64,000 bases of DNA from Rotaria sordida (taxonomy: Eukaryota; Rotifera; Eurotatoria; Philodinida; Philodinidae): the NCBI GenBank assembly GCA_905250125.1, contig CAJNOL010000561.1, positions 25,036-89,035 of the forward strand. The letters are read 5' to 3'. Under the pieces are notes generated by a model. That model saw only the letters and a list, made by a program, of their open reading frames with translations. It was not told the DNA's origin and ran no database searches. Below, one piece after another: positions 24,651 to 37,177 of this stretch. A program made the translations under genes and the position numbers. Positions within the stretch are counted from its first letter, which is position 1. Each line of letters starts with the position of its first letter.

Positions 24651-26936
24651 AAAGTATTGATGACATGGTTTGTTGGAGAAAAGTGACAAGATTGTTGAAT
24701 GAAGGTTGTAAGCAGTAAATATGTTTGATAGGTGATTATGTATAAAAGAAACCAAGATGTTCTTTTGTTATGAGAGTACTGATATAGATAAATGGAAGTA
24801 TAGATGATGAAGTTCTGTTGTTATGCGATGTCAAATATTGATTTGTGTAGCCAGATGACTACTTGAAAGTGAACGGAATAGGTGAGAAGTAATTGCGTAT
24901 GTAGAAGCCACTAGGAGTGATGCTTGGATGAAGTTTGTAGAGCTGTGGCTTTGTATGGACAGGATGAGGGTAGAAGAATGATTTCTTCGTGAGCATTATG
25001 CAGTTGCCGTAGTTTGTTTACTTTCGGTATTTAATTCATATCTATGGGTTGGAAGGAGAGCAATAATGGGATGCTGTCTGGCTTGGTACTATTTGCATTG
25101 TAGACGAAGGTGATTAATGATATTAATGTCGAGGCTTCGCGTGGGATTTGGTATCATAGATGAATACAATGTTTTTTTTGGTAGTATTTGTTTGCTATTT
25201 GGAATAGAGTCAAACGGTAATTCGGATATAAGTTATTCATGTAGTATATCGAACTTTTTGATGGGATCAAGGAATATCTTGATAGAAGACCGGTATTGAA
25301 AATAGGAGACTTATTGAAGATTATTCGAAAACGAAGAGTGGTTTAGAGCGAACTTTTATTCTTGGAACCATTGGCATGTAAGTATTCCTGAGAGGGTGCC
25401 GTTTGAAGAGATGCAAGAAGTGATGATTTCTCCGAATGACACTAGTGCCAGTTGCAGGAATTCTGAAAATGATCAGGGTTACAGATGCGACAGTGACGGT
25501 GACTGGAAGCCCAGTTTGCAATGTCTAGTTTTTTGGTTACCAAAGGTTTGAATGTCTTTTCATAGTCTATTATATTCGCCCTTGGACAATAGGATAAATG
25601 TAACTTTGGCTGAAAAGAAAATTATCGAAAAAGTGATGGAAAAGATGTCGAACGATAAAAATGTAGAGAGTCAAAATTCGAAAACTTAAATTCTTACAGA
25701 TAGACATGCTGAAAAAAATGTCTATAGATAAATATGCTGAAGTGTAAGCAGATGAAAAGATAAAAATATCGACTTATTGAAAAGTCGAGATCGTGCAAAT
25801 TATTATTTAGTGAGTGATAAAGGATTGGATATATTTATTTCGTTTATAGAATTCATATTGATGAGGAAAAAATGTTTATTTTTTTACAACGAGCAAAGAT
25901 AAGATACAGAGCAATTTTAATGAACAAAGTAACTTGAATGGTGCATATGTTCTACATCTATTTTTTCGTGTCAACAATACATGACAAGCTGAAAAGAAGA
26001 TCTTATGAATTGATTACGTCATCATTATATTGACTATACAAAGTTTTGATGGAATTTTGTATAAATGTTGTCCATGTAGGTTTTGAGATGGAGGGTGAGA
26101 ATGAAAGACTACTCTCATCGCAATTCTGAAAATTCGTGTTTCAATTAAGGATAAAATGAATGATGTAATCAATTAATAAGAACGATTACGAGACCATCAT
26201 ATCACACCAATTGGCTCATATTGTCACTTTCGTGTCAGTTATCGAGCCTTCATATTTCCATATCCTACATGAATTTCGAACAACGAAAATAACAAAACAA
26301 GATATATTTTGATAATTTTACTTGCAGTATTTTTTCTGTTTGAGACTTTAGCCTTTCGACATTTTTACTTTCTACAATTTTGTCTTCGGCATTCTTCTTT
26401 TGACATAAAATGAGTGAATGAAAAATAATGCATACATTCACAAAGAGTGTACAGTTTGTACATATAGAAGTAAAAGTGAACATATTTAAGCTATCGATGA
26501 AAAAACAATTACAATGAGTATGTTGAATAAGTTAGAAACAGAGATGCTGGAAATCATTTTTCTCAAATCCATGAGTCACCCACAATCCTTTCAAAGATTT
26601 TGTGGGTTGTTTCTAACCTGATTGTATGTGTTTTTTGTCAATAGCCATAAGATTGAGTTGAATAGCTCAATTACTATCGACCGGGTAACCCTGCCTATGA
26701 TGATTTTCAGTTTTCTATCGTATATCGATACAAACAGAAGCTTTACTCTGCTTGTGTAAGTAGTGATCATAACATGTATGATTAATTTTCCATAGAATAT
26801 GGAATAGAAATTTATATTTCATTTATTTTTATGTACATAGAACGATAACAATCACCATGGTTACGAGTATTAAATAACACTCAATACAATGTAAACGAAG
26901 AAGGGAATACACAACAAAGCACTTAGATTAAGTATA
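24651..26936. other. No recognisable gene
   Basis: It starts with sequence of somewhat higher G content that may hold eroded satellite. The frames at 25117-25299 (plus), 25321-25521 (minus) and 26265-26483 (minus) have no recognisable domain. Nothing further is supported. Confidence 0.45.
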
Positions 26937-28567
26937 CTAACTAGTGGCTCAGAATAAATAGTACCTCAGAATTTTGGGAATATCTCTTTCAGTTTTCATT
27001 GTTCAGACCTGGGTTTTTTTAAGATTCGTCTTTTAATGTTCTACAAAACGATGTTCTTCTATTAATGAAAAAAACAAGCATTCTTTTTTGACAGACAATA
27101 TAATCGAGCGATCCAAAATGAGCAGCTTTCAAAGACAATTGCAGGTCGAATTTTTGTGACAGACTTATTGAGTTCTTCAACCAACATCTTCTTTGATGTT
27201 ACTTTGTCTCACTGGATAGCATGAAGAAGCTCATACTATATTGAATAATCCTGAGGATTTAGATCGAGACTATTTGGTGGCCAATGATCTTTATCAATGA
27301 ATGATACAAAATTGTCCCGACATCATTAGTGCATGAAATGGTGAATATGTGATTTTTCAACATCTTGTTGAGAAATCCAATAGTTTCCGCGGACCTTGTT
27401 GCCATATTTCAGTACGACACGAAGTACCTCCTGTATATATATCGAACATGGTTTATTGAACCGTTTTCAAAGATAATTAATAATGAGACTTCCTTGAAAT
27501 CCAATCATAAGCAACCAATAATATTTTGGGGACATTTTTGTGTCTGCATCATAGCATCTTTCTCATCCGCTGCAGCACGATTTACTGCCCACACCGGATC
27601 GTTATGAATCTTATAAACGCCATCAATGCCGAATATTTTTTTATCGGAAAAGAGAATTTTCATCGTCTCTTCCTTCCGGAAACTTGTTCGAAGCCAATTA
27701 GCAAACTTTTTTCGTTAGTCTCTGTGCTCGTCAGTGTGTACTGGTTCGGGTATTTTTTGCAGAGTCGAAGATCCGTATCACTTTTGAGTATTTGCTGTAT
27801 ACTTGTTCTCGAAATACTCAATTCACTCGCTGATTTTCGAGTTGATATTGGTTTCTTTCGCTGCAATAGGTGTTGGACCTTCTCGATTGTTCTCTTTGTT
27901 CGAACAATACGTAGACAGCCTGGCGGACTCGAAAGTTGTATAGATTCAGTGTCACGGATCATTTTGTACCATCGTTTAATGGCACCAAGGCCTAGAGCAT
28001 TGTTCAAGCCACAAAATATATTCGTTGGATGTTTACCTTTTTCATACTTTGAAAAAACAATTTTCTGAACATCTTTGCTGTTCGCAGTCTTAAAAATAAT
28101 GGATATAAGTGACTTAAAAACTAAACACCGTTCTTGTAGAGCATCAAACAAGGAATCTTCCAGAAAAAACTTAGTCCATTAGAACAATTTTGCATCATTC
28201 ATTGATAAAGATTATGGGCCACCAAATAGTCTCGATCTAAATCCTCAGGATTATTCAATATAGTATGAACTTATTCGTGCTATCCAGTGAGACAAAGTAA
28301 CATCAAAGAAGATGTTGGTTGAAGAACTCAAAGTCTGTCACAAAAATTCGACCTGCAATTGTCTTTGTAAGCTACTCATTTTGGATCGCTCGATTGTATT
28401 GTCTGTCAAAAACGAATGCTTGTTTTTTTACATTAATAAAAGAATATCGTCTTGTAGAACATTAAAAGACAAATCTTAAAAAAAAAACAAATCTCAACAG
28501 TGAAAACCGAAGGAGATAATTATTTCCAAAATCCTGAGGTATCATTTATTCTGCTCCACTCGATACT
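26937..28567 (-). mobile_element. Decayed mariner-like element with a second, inverted 3' half
   Basis: Outer inverted repeats run about 26940-27310 and 28165-28560 (AGTGGCTCAGAATAAATAG at left; AGTGGAGCAGAATAAATGA as the reverse complement of the right). The transposase reads on the minus strand from about 28151 to 27060. The right outer block is an inverted copy of the transposase C-terminal part, so the element looks like one full copy plus an inverted partial copy. TA dinucleotides sit at the likely edges (26935-26945, 28565-28570) but the exact ends are uncertain. Confidence 0.7.
27060..28151 (-). pseudogene. Mariner-like (IS630/Tc1) DDE transposase, pseudogene
   Basis: The open N-terminal part (28151-27660) holds a helix-turn-helix region: KGKHPTNIFCGLNNAL, then GAIKRWYKMI, then SSPPGCLRIVRTKRTIEKVQ and a second helical segment ISTRKSASELSISRTSIQQI. 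After frameshifts, the catalytic core can be followed in pieces on the same strand: an FSD/KKIF-like first Asp region near 27640, and DKDHWPPNSLDLNPQDYSI, the block carrying the last catalytic Asp, near 27250. Several stops and frameshifts (27657, 27590, 27235 and others) make it dead. A plus-strand copy of the DKDYGPPNSLDLNPQDYSI block lies at about 28196-28260 in the inverted repeat. Confidence 0.7.
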
Positions 28568-29858
28568 AATCACGTCAAACCATCAATTACACATATAGAA
28601 TAACATCGTCAGCAGAATAAATAGACAAAACAAACTAATGTCTATTTTAGAGTTAAATAGACGTGGACATTTTTCGGATAACTTTAAACCAAAAAAGAGA
28701 AATTACTAGGGTTTATAATACTATCTAGAGTCGACATTATTTGCATCTCTTTATAAAGTTGACGAAAAAATCCAGTTGCTTTTCTTCTGAGATATGGAAT
28801 CAACTTTCAAGGTGATCTAAATCCGCTTTGAAAACAACTGTTTCCTTTCAAAAGATATAAAGAATTTATTGAATGCTACTCATTAAAATTTTTCAAAATC
28901 TAAGCAGTTAACAAACAAATATCTCTTAATACAAATTTTTAGCCATCTTCTACTTCACAACATGATTTAATAATCTTTTGAGTTTGTTTTCCTATTAAGA
29001 ACATCATCATAATCGATATATTCATTTTATTTTATGACAAGGAATTGATATATTAGGAAACGCTTTTCGACCTTTATTTTATTGATGCTTTTATTTCAAA
29101 AGCGTTTTGAATTCAAATCGGTTGGTCAAAAAGATATTCAAAGATTTTAACGTAAATTGATGATAACAAGTCATCCATCATCCGCATCATTTGTACTATA
29201 AGTGTTATAATCGTGATCATTGTAATCATGTAGTTTTTGCTGCAATATTTCCGATACAAATGTTTCTTCTTTTAAATTTTATCTCATATTCTTTGATATG
29301 ATTGATGTAGCCGGTTATTTCCTGACATTCTAATTCAATACGATTCAGTATGCAATGTCTCATTCGTGAACATGAACCCTCCGTGGACATTGCCATTTTG
29401 GAACTTCATGGATGGTGTGGGGTCTAGATGGATCCACCCATAAAAAATTGTAACAAATCGATACTTTTGTTTTACTTCAGCTAGTCATTTATGTACTATA
29501 AGCCTCTAAATACTCTGTTCATAAATATATGTGTGTCAAATTTCATAAAAACAATACAAAGGAATACAATATCGAAAAAAGTGGTCTGACATTGATTTCA
29601 TTGCACACACAGAAATTTAGCTGAAAAAAGTGATCGATCCAATGCACTCAGTCTATAGAACAATAGAAATATGCTCGTATATCCACATACATAATTGGTA
29701 TTAGGTATGAAGAGAAAGAGTTTGTCTCTTTTTCAACAGCTTTATTTTTATCTTTTTCTTTTTTCCATGATTAAAAAAATCTAAAACAGTAGTTTTCCTG
29801 GCACAATGAAGGTGTTGCTGTTGTTGTTGTTTAATTTTCCTGGTGAAATATAAAATTT
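28568..29858. other. No recognisable gene
   Basis: AT-rich. A short segment of more balanced composition near 29340-29430 gives fragments on both strands but nothing I can name. Nothing else is supported. Confidence 0.45.
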
Positions 29859-32474
29859 TTAAAAATTTTTCTCTTGACATGTCTGACAAGTGACCATTGT
29901 AATGCTTTTAGAATGAAAAAGACAAACGTTATGCCCACAATTGTGACAGGTTTGCCGAACTTTTCTTCCGGGTTTTGATGGACACAACTAACAGCTTCTT
30001 TTTGGTGGATTCAAATGGACGTTCACTTTAAGATCTTCAACACTTTCTGATCGAAGATGATAGCCAAGAGACAATAAAGCAAGTTTTACTTTTGGCTTAA
30101 GACGAGATTGCTGACTACGTCGTTGATTTTGTGAATCAGTCAAAGCCATACTTAATTGTGATAAAAACATATGACGAGTATTCGTTCTTTCTTTGTTCCA
30201 TTCAGAATTTTGACATAACTAGCTTGTCATACTATTGATTGCGGCAATATCTATCATATTGTAAAAGACATTCATTGGTCATCACCTATTTATTCATCTG
30301 ACTGTGTAATTCTCAATGCATTGATTAACAGCATCAACGTCACATTTTGTCTGATTATAGTCATGAACTACACATGGTAATTTTTTCTCGTGATCAAAAA
30401 CTTCAGGATGTTTATCCAACGAAGATAAAATGATGATTGGGCTTTTGCTCTTTTGCTTGGTAGGACAAAAGCATATGTGGTTCTGAAAAATAAAACCACG
30501 ATGAAAATAAATTTTGACGACATACTTTCGATTCATCAGATAAAAACGAGCGTCTGTGTTTGACAACGCCAATAGACGTCATTTTTCGATCTAACATAGC
30601 TTCAGATAATTTGATGTCTGTAAAATATCGATCAAATGTAATGCATCGACCTTGTTTGACGTTGTTCGGCAAATGATCCACTAACGAGGGAAGGTCCCCA
30701 AGTGTGAGTCTCCGTTTTGAATCGGGTATTTATCATTTTGTAGAGCTCAGTGAGTACAGTAACCGCGTATAAAGAATTTCTCCCCATGGTGAACTTTTCA
30801 GGGATAATGAGGTTCCATACCTTCTGAAAAATCATCATAAGACTCTTAACTGAAGACTTGAATTTTAATATTGTAAGGACAAAACATGATGTTGTTCGGG
30901 CCAACATGAGGTTATCATTGATGCTCTTTCATATGGTCCGAACAACACTATGTTTTGTCCTTATAATAGTAATGTGAAATTTTTTGCTTTTTGCTAGAAA
31001 ACATTGTTTTCTATGAGCTATAGAAAAAATTAACTCTAATATTATAAGGATGAAACACATTGTTGTTCGAGCCATTTTAGGGTTATCAAGGATGCGCTTT
31101 TATATGACCCGAATAACAATTTGTTTCGTCCTTATATTAGTAGAGTTAATTTTTTCTATAGCTCATAGAAAACAATGTTTTCTAGGAAAAAGCAAAAAAT
31201 TCACATTACTATTATAAGGCCAAAACATAGTGTTGTTCGGACCATATGAAAGAGCATCACTGATAACCTCATATTGGCCCGAACAACATCATGTTTTGTC
31301 CTTACAATATTAATATTCAAACCCTCAGTTAAGAGTCTTATGATGATTTTTCAGAAGGTATGGAACCTCATTATCCCCGAAAAGTTCACGATGGGGAGAA
31401 ATCCTTTATACGCGGTTACTGTACTCACTGAGCTCTACAAAATGATAAATACCCGATTCAAAACGGAGACTCACACTTGGTGACCTTCCCTCGTAAATTA
31501 AGAACAACATTAGTTGCAACATTCTTCTGAATTTGGTCGCCTTTTTTTCCGGTATATAGATCAATCGATAATACATATCGATTATCTACATCAGACAAAA
31601 CCCAAAATTTTAGTCCGTATTTAGCCGGCTTGTTTGGCATATATTGTACAAGACAACAACGATCTCGAAAGGGCACTAATTGCCCATCAACAGTTAAATT
31701 TTCACCGGGTACAAAATGTTTAGGAAGTTGTTTGACAAAAAAGCTCAAATATATATCCAATGGGACCAAGACAATCAGATTTATCACGAGTTTCTAGATC
31801 ATCAAAACGAATAAATCGAAGAAGATGCTTGAAACGTTGAAGAGACACCGTGGCACAATATAATGGATGACTTTGACTAATATCCTATAGATCATAAAGT
31901 AATTCATGATTACTTCGATTCACACCAGATTGAATCAATAATCAAATAAAAGATTCTAATTCTATACGATCAATTTGTTTCCAACAATGTGAATCTAATC
32001 TTATGCTATTAGAATCTTGTCGTAAACTTATTTTTTGATCAAAATATCGTTTAGCATAAAGATTTGTATAGAGAACAATTTGATCAAGAATTTCATTTGT
32101 AAAGAAAAGTTTAAAAGCATTAAGAATTGTCTGAATTTTAATAATAGGATCAAGCTTTTTTTTCATTATATTAGCAGCAGCTATACGACTTTCTTCTAAC
32201 TTTGGGTACATAGACCGTATGATACCATCCTTCTGTAATGTTTCTGGTTGGCTAGTTGTAACAACATCACCTTGTTCGATATCAAAATTTGATAAATCAG
32301 ATTCTTCTGATATATGTTCACTATTAGATGTATCGTCTGCTTCAGTATCAACAAAATCATATTCACTATCCGAATCAGAACCTTAATTATCACTAAAATC
32401 ATTATTAGTTTCATTTTCATCTACTGATAGAATGTCTCGAATTCCTTTTAAATTTTACTTATGTGTTGCGTTCA
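29859..32474 (-). pseudogene. piggyBac-like transposase, pseudogene split by a palindromic element
   Basis: It reads from Met at 32474 down to a stop at 29859, outside 30685-31493. In order: an acidic N terminus (SDSDSEYDFVDTEADDTSNS), the YPKLEESRIAAANIM and IQTILNAFKLFFTNEILDQI region (32211 on), then YGLKFWVLSDVDNRYVLSID, LYTGKKGDQIQKNVATNVVL, the insertion, GRCITFDRYFTDIKLSEAML (second catalytic Asp region), VVHDYNQTKCDVDAVNQ (third Asp region), and a C-terminal Cys/His-rich finger (TCHNCGHNVCLFHSKSI, TCQTC). This is the DDE_Tnp_1_7 architecture with its Cys-rich tail. Stops and frameshifts (for example 32456, 32384, 30420, 29988) inactivate it. Terminal repeats with TTAA were not identified. 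Confidence 0.85.
30685..31493. mobile_element. 809-bp near-perfect palindromic element inside the piggyBac gene
   Basis: The two halves are reverse complements from end to centre (about 31,090), starting CGAGGGAAGGTCCCCAAGTG at the left and CGAGGGAAGGTCACCAAGTG on the other strand from the right. TAA flanks both ends (30682-30684, 31494-31496), which fits the 3-bp TWA duplications of PIF/Harbinger elements. Removing the element plus one TAA joins the piggyBac frame exactly (VVLN-L-VDHLPNN). The halves contain smaller inverted units built around GGACAAAACATGATGTTGTT. Open frames here (30632-30907 minus, 31274-31483 plus) are mirror images, not genes. Confidence 0.85.
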
Positions 32475-34205
32475 TGCTATAATAACAGAAAAGGTGAAAA
32501 TGTATGCTTTCTAGTTTAATTTTCTTACATGTTTAAAAGGGTTGTAACAGATTCACGCAATCGAGATAAATAGACAAAAATAACAGTATGCAGAAATGTG
32601 GTTTTGATCTGAAAATAGTCACAAATTTCACATTATGCAGAGAAAATATGAATCATTAACATTAGGAATGAATGTACAGACGAATCATAACAAATCTATT
32701 TGGAAAAACAATTGAAAAATAACAGATGGCAGCTTTAGCAAGACAAAAAATTCATACTTATAACACGCTGGGTGTCCTACCTCCTTAGAGCTATTTCTGA
32801 TTTCTAGTGAGAATATTATGAGTCAACTAAGGATTACAGATTAGAGAGAGGGAATGACCCAAAACTACAAATAGTGATGGACTACTAGAGGAAAAATTGT
32901 CAGATAGGTTCGCGCGGACTCCACAACGTCTACGGGGAGTTAAATCTGATTTATTGAGAACAAATCTTTGATGGATACGAAAAATGACGTTTGTACAAAA
33001 TACTAGTTTCGCAGATCTTGTTAAATATGTTTGCTCATTTTTTGAACACTTGAGTGTAATTGAAGAGAGCTGAGAGTAGTGTTCCAGAGCTAGAATTTGA
33101 TGCTCTTTCTAAATGTATTCTTAAAGTTTTATCCAGACTTGCAATTAGTTAGCTGTAAGCAAACATCTGGATAAATAAAAAATATCGTTTGCATTAAGCT
33201 GTTTTCTTGTTATGCGTAAGCTCTCTCAAGGATATTATCAGATAATTTCTATTTGTTGTTTTTGTAGAGTATTTAATGTTCTAAAAAACTCCCGGCTGCA
33301 ATAAAATGAAACTCAAAAGCTACAAACATTTTCCGAGATGCCGTTCTTTACATGAAATGACATTTTTCGAAATAATCGTTTTTTGCAGATTTTGATATTT
33401 GAACTGCAACATATTCTGCTAAAGTGCAATGATATGTAGGAAAAGAAACAAATTGGGGATTTTGTAGAGAAAGCATCCTTCTACAAAGTAGTATATAAAA
33501 AACTTTCTTATAACTAGGATTGAGGTAGTTCTAATCAAAATACAAAATGCACTACAGGAAAAATTCTGTACAAACGTCAGTGTTGGTACCCACCAAAGAT
33601 TTTTTCTCAATAAATCAGATTTAAGTCAGAAAAAATTTCTGAGTATATAGTTAGAAAGAGCATGAAATTCTCACCCTAGCTAACTACTTTTAATTCTCTC
33701 CTGCGACCTATGAGTGGATGAAAATCGAATAAAGATGTTGTGCAAAGACTTTTTACACGTAGATTAGTTTAGCCTAAATCGACGACCCTTGCTCATACAC
33801 TATGAGTATTAGTTTATCAATAACAAAAGAAAAAAACCAGCTAGTACATTCTATTTTTGACTTCTATTGAAATTCTTTGGAGCTAGATTCAAAGAAAAAT
33901 TTTAGTTTAACTAAAATCTAACGTCCTCTATAAATTACAGCAACAGCACTAAATTTAAAAACCTTCTCTGATCAAAATCTTACGTCCTCTACAAATTGCA
34001 GCATGCTTAGTAAAAACATTAATTTGTATAAAAATTTTTTAAAACAATTTACTTTCAATATTCGTTCACAGTAATCGAATTTTTAAAAGTTAAATATAAA
34101 TTTTAATTGTTTTACCAAAAATTAATAAAAGTATCAAATTTAAATCAAACCAAATTTTAAAAAATTTTAATTTACTTAAAATATGTTTTTCTCATGTTCG
34201 CATAT
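32475..34205. other. No gene; contains an inverted repeat and a small direct repeat
   Basis: 32939-33630 is an imperfect inverted repeat, listed separately. Two copies of AAAATCT(A/T)ACGTCCTCTA plus flanking sequence recur at about 33911 and 33972. No coding region is supported. Confidence 0.45.
32939..33632. repeat. Imperfect inverted repeat, probable small non-autonomous element
   Basis: Left arm (about 32939-33002: TTAAATCTGATTTATTGAGA … GACGTTTGTACA) matches the reverse complement of 33564-33632 (TGTACAAACGTCAGTGTTGG … TCTCAATAAATCAGATTTAA). A block around 33098-33112 (TGATGCTCTTTCTAA) also has a reversed match near 33651-33665, so there has been rearrangement. The exact ends are unknown. 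Confidence 0.6.
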
Positions 34206-34620
34206 GAGAGGTACCCCACCCACACATCCACATCCTGAGCTAGACCTCGGACAATTCACAGTTCAAAATTCAGATGAACTGCTCAAAAGAATTCTCTGAA
34301 CAATTCTTTTCAAAGGAACTGATCTATGTCAACAGTTCTTTTGATAGGAATTGCGTTTGCCTAAAGGAATGCTGTTCTTATAAGGAGAGCAGTATTATTC
34401 TGCTTTTGGGTGAAAAATTTTCAAAACAAAACAATATTATTCCATTATTCGGAAAATTTTTCCAATAGCAGAACAAAATTATTCCATTTATGGGAATAAA
34501 AATTTTTTGAAGTACCCAAGTTCCGATCAAAAGAACTACTTGAACACATCAGTTCTTGTTAACAGAACTGTTAAACAGTTCTCAAGATCGGAACTGATAT
34601 GAAACTATCCCCATGTCTAT
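34206..34620. repeat. C-strand telomere-like motif and GAACTG/CAGTTC-rich inverted repeats
   Basis: CCCCACCCACACATCCACAT at 34213-34232 is a C-strand telomere-like motif. From 34260 to 34610 the sequence is dense in short GAACTG/CAGTTC and AGAACT/AGTTCT words in both orientations, with ATCAAAAGAACT (34528) opposing AGTTCTTTTGAT (34334). It looks like a small self-complementary element; no gene. Confidence 0.5.
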
Positions 34621-35358
34621 TCTGAGTCCGAGATAGCTTCAAATAACAGGTGTTCAAAGGTTTTCATTGGCAGTTAATCGGTGTTCGTGGGTGTTGGCCG
34701 TGCTTTATAGGTGTTGTTAAATCTTTTTTTTCTTCAATTTCTGACATCATCCTCAAAGAGATATCCAGAAGAAGTATGCGTGAGTGTTCGTGAGCAAAAC
34801 TTAGAATGCTCTGTGAACTAGTATCATTAGATCTATGATCCTTGTTTCATTGAGATGTTCAGTAATATTTACTCGTTTTATTAATATCCACTGGTAAACG
34901 CTCTTAAACCATATTAAAATGATGAAAAGCAGTGATCTTAGCGAGTAATCGTTCATGAATGATCGTATGCGATCTAAGAACGACGAAATATCATAACGTT
35001 TCATATTTGAGTTTTATTGGTCAAACGATGTCAGTCATTGTGAAGACACAACCTTAACATGTAAAAGTTTTTTCTTTATTTCTATGCAGAATGTGCAAAA
35101 CAAGTCCAACACTTCTACGAAAAAAAATTAAAAAAATAATTACTAGAACAAAATATGTCGATTGTGGCAGCCCATAGGTAAAAAATATTTTAACAAAAAA
35201 TAGGAAAATCGTTTGCAATAGCATTCTAACCCACTTTAACATTTAATAAAACAAGATTATCAGAGTTTTCATTAGCTTTTAATTTTTGTTAGTTTCAAAT
35301 GATCAATTGGAAACAAAAACATGCAGACAAAGCAATATCAATCAAAGAGACCAACGCA
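34621..35358. other. No recognisable gene
   Basis: AT-rich stretch. The short frames at 34801-35004 and 35054-35242 (minus) have no features of interest. Confidence 0.45.
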
Positions 35359-35556
35359 TTAGAAACTCTTCAGAATTCCTTTGACTTTTTTGTTCGAGTG
35401 TGGAGATGCGGTCTTATCTGCTGGTAACACTTTGATGTCTTCTCGTTTCCTACCACGAGAAGCAATAAATGAGTTCTTTAAGGAAGGGATCGATAAGAGA
35501 ACAAAAAGCTTCCACCCGCCGAGAAAATTGCTTTCTTCTAACTCAAATTGTCCCAC
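35359..35556 (-). CDS. Possible C-terminal exon of an unrecognised gene
   Basis: This minus-strand frame is of more balanced composition than its surroundings and encodes FELEESNFLGGWKLFVLLSI … SRGRKREDIKVLPADKTA, ending KKVKGILKSF and a stop. The residue mix looks like real protein, but no start, no donor partner and no family are recognised. The listed start is arbitrary. The opposite strand is also open here (35381-35566), which weakens the case. It could be a fragment of a host gene next to the palindromic element. Confidence 0.25.
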   Translation of the reverse strand: MGQFELEESNFLGGWKLFVLLSIPSLKNSFIASRGRKREDIKVLPADKTASPHSNKKVKGILKSF

Positions 35557-36075
35557 AAGGTCTTAGAAAGTGATTCCCAGTCGAATTAGTCATATAGGAC
35601 TTCTTTCTAGTATGCACAGACCGCTCAAAATATTCAATGTACACTAGTGATCAGGAGTACCGCTAGCAGATGAAAACTATTTAAATCTCAACAATTTGTG
35701 CTCAAACATTTAGTGTTAAATAGAACTCAGTGAACTCTGATCACAGGTACCAACCTGATCTCGATTGATTAATGTTTCCTGGAGTTTTTAGTTCAACGGT
35801 ATCATCATCTTGTGAAGATTATATTTCAACAATTTTTCAACGTTGAACTTCGCGCGATTTTTCATTCGGAAGTCCAACATCAAAACAATCTATGACGAAA
35901 ATTTTGTAAAAACATTACTTTAAATTAATGAAGCTATGATCTTCACAATGAAAATGTTTGACAAGCGTTTAGTCCTAGTGTTGAGTCTGGTGTTAAAAAC
36001 TCGAGTTAACTTTGGTCGATTCACTTGAAAACTTCAGTCATCACTTCTTGTGATTCTAGTAGTTGATGAAAACAA

Positions 36076-36612
36076 GGGATCTCGATATTATGGCATGATC
36101 TTTTGACTCAGTAAACTAGACATAGGGAGCTCCATTTGGCACTAGAAAAAATATAAATAAAATATAACACCATAAAATGGCAAGTAAAATGTACTTGATG
36201 TAACATCTTTACTCAATTTTTTTTGGATTTATTGAAGGAACTGTAAACAGTTTTCGCATGAAGAAGATGTGCCTATTTAACGATGATTTTAAATCTGAAA
36301 CCAATTCCTTCAGTTTATAGAATTTTCGCGTTATAGCGTTAGCGGCATGTATACCATGTCTGAACTGCTTGAACCTAAAAAGGATGTTTTCTCTATACCA
36401 AAGTTTAATTGACTCGTGTACGAGAACTTCTTATACACATGCTGACAGTTTTTTGAATAAAGCGGATGCAATTGAGTAAAGATGCTACATCAAGAATCTT
36501 TCACTTGGCGTTTTATAGTCTTATATTTTATTTACGTTTTTTCTGATGCTAAATGCAGCTCTCTATGTCTAGTTTACTGAGTCAAAAGATTATGCCATAA
36601 TATCGAGATCCC
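36076..36612. mobile_element. Inner inverted-repeat element A (537 bp)
   Basis: The arms are about 170 bp and begin GGGATCTCGATATTATGGCA at both ends (right end read in reverse complement, 36612 back). The loop runs from about 36245 to 36445. A target duplication is not clear. It lies inside the spacer of the 35642-37593 element. Confidence 0.75.
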
Positions 36613-36707
36613 ATTGATTGACAATCTGTGTTATAATGAGTTTTTTGATGATTCTATCTCGACTCCAGTTTGTGCTATGATTCTAGAGCTTTTTTCATGA
36701 ACTACTA

Positions 36708-37177
36708 ACGGATGTCCCAGTATTTTAACGATATCTTTTTCAATATTCGTTTGTTCAGACTTTTTTTTTCAAAAGATTCGGCTTGAAATGCTCTACAAAA
36801 TTATGTATTTTTCCTTTATGTAAATAATATCTATCGTTTTCCAAGATATCCTTGAAACGAACAGCCCAAGGTGAACAATTTTCTAAACCAACATTTTAGT
36901 TGAAACGTGTCGTAGAAAATGATGGACGTTATTTAAACAAATAAAAATACATTATTTTGTAGAGAATGAAAAGACGAATAACCAAAATGTTGGTTTAGAA
37001 AATTGTTCATCTTGGGCTGTTCGTTTGAAGCATATCTTTGAAAATGATAGATGTTATTTACATGAAGGAAAAATACACCATTTTGTAGAACATCTCAAGA
37101 CGAATCTTTTGAAAAAAAAATAAAGTCTGAACAAACGAATATTGAAAGAGATATCGTTAAAATACTGAAACACCCGT
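36708..37177. mobile_element. Inner inverted-repeat element B (470 bp), TA-flanked
   Basis: The arms are about 190 bp, beginning ACGGATGTCCCAGTATTTTA (left) and ACGGGTGTTTCAGTATTTTA (right, reverse complement). TA duplications lie at 36706-36707 and 37178-37179. The termini share the CGGRTRTYYCA pattern with the MITE at 1809-2388 and with the mariner end at 45,998, so they may belong to one transposase family. Confidence 0.8.

Noticed and set aside
27526..28068. 180-codon plus-strand frame
   Set aside because: It lies antisense to the mariner transposase N-terminal part, which is the recognisable protein.
35381..35566. Plus-strand frame opposite the 35359-35556 frame
   Set aside because: The minus-strand translation looks more protein-like, though both are weak.
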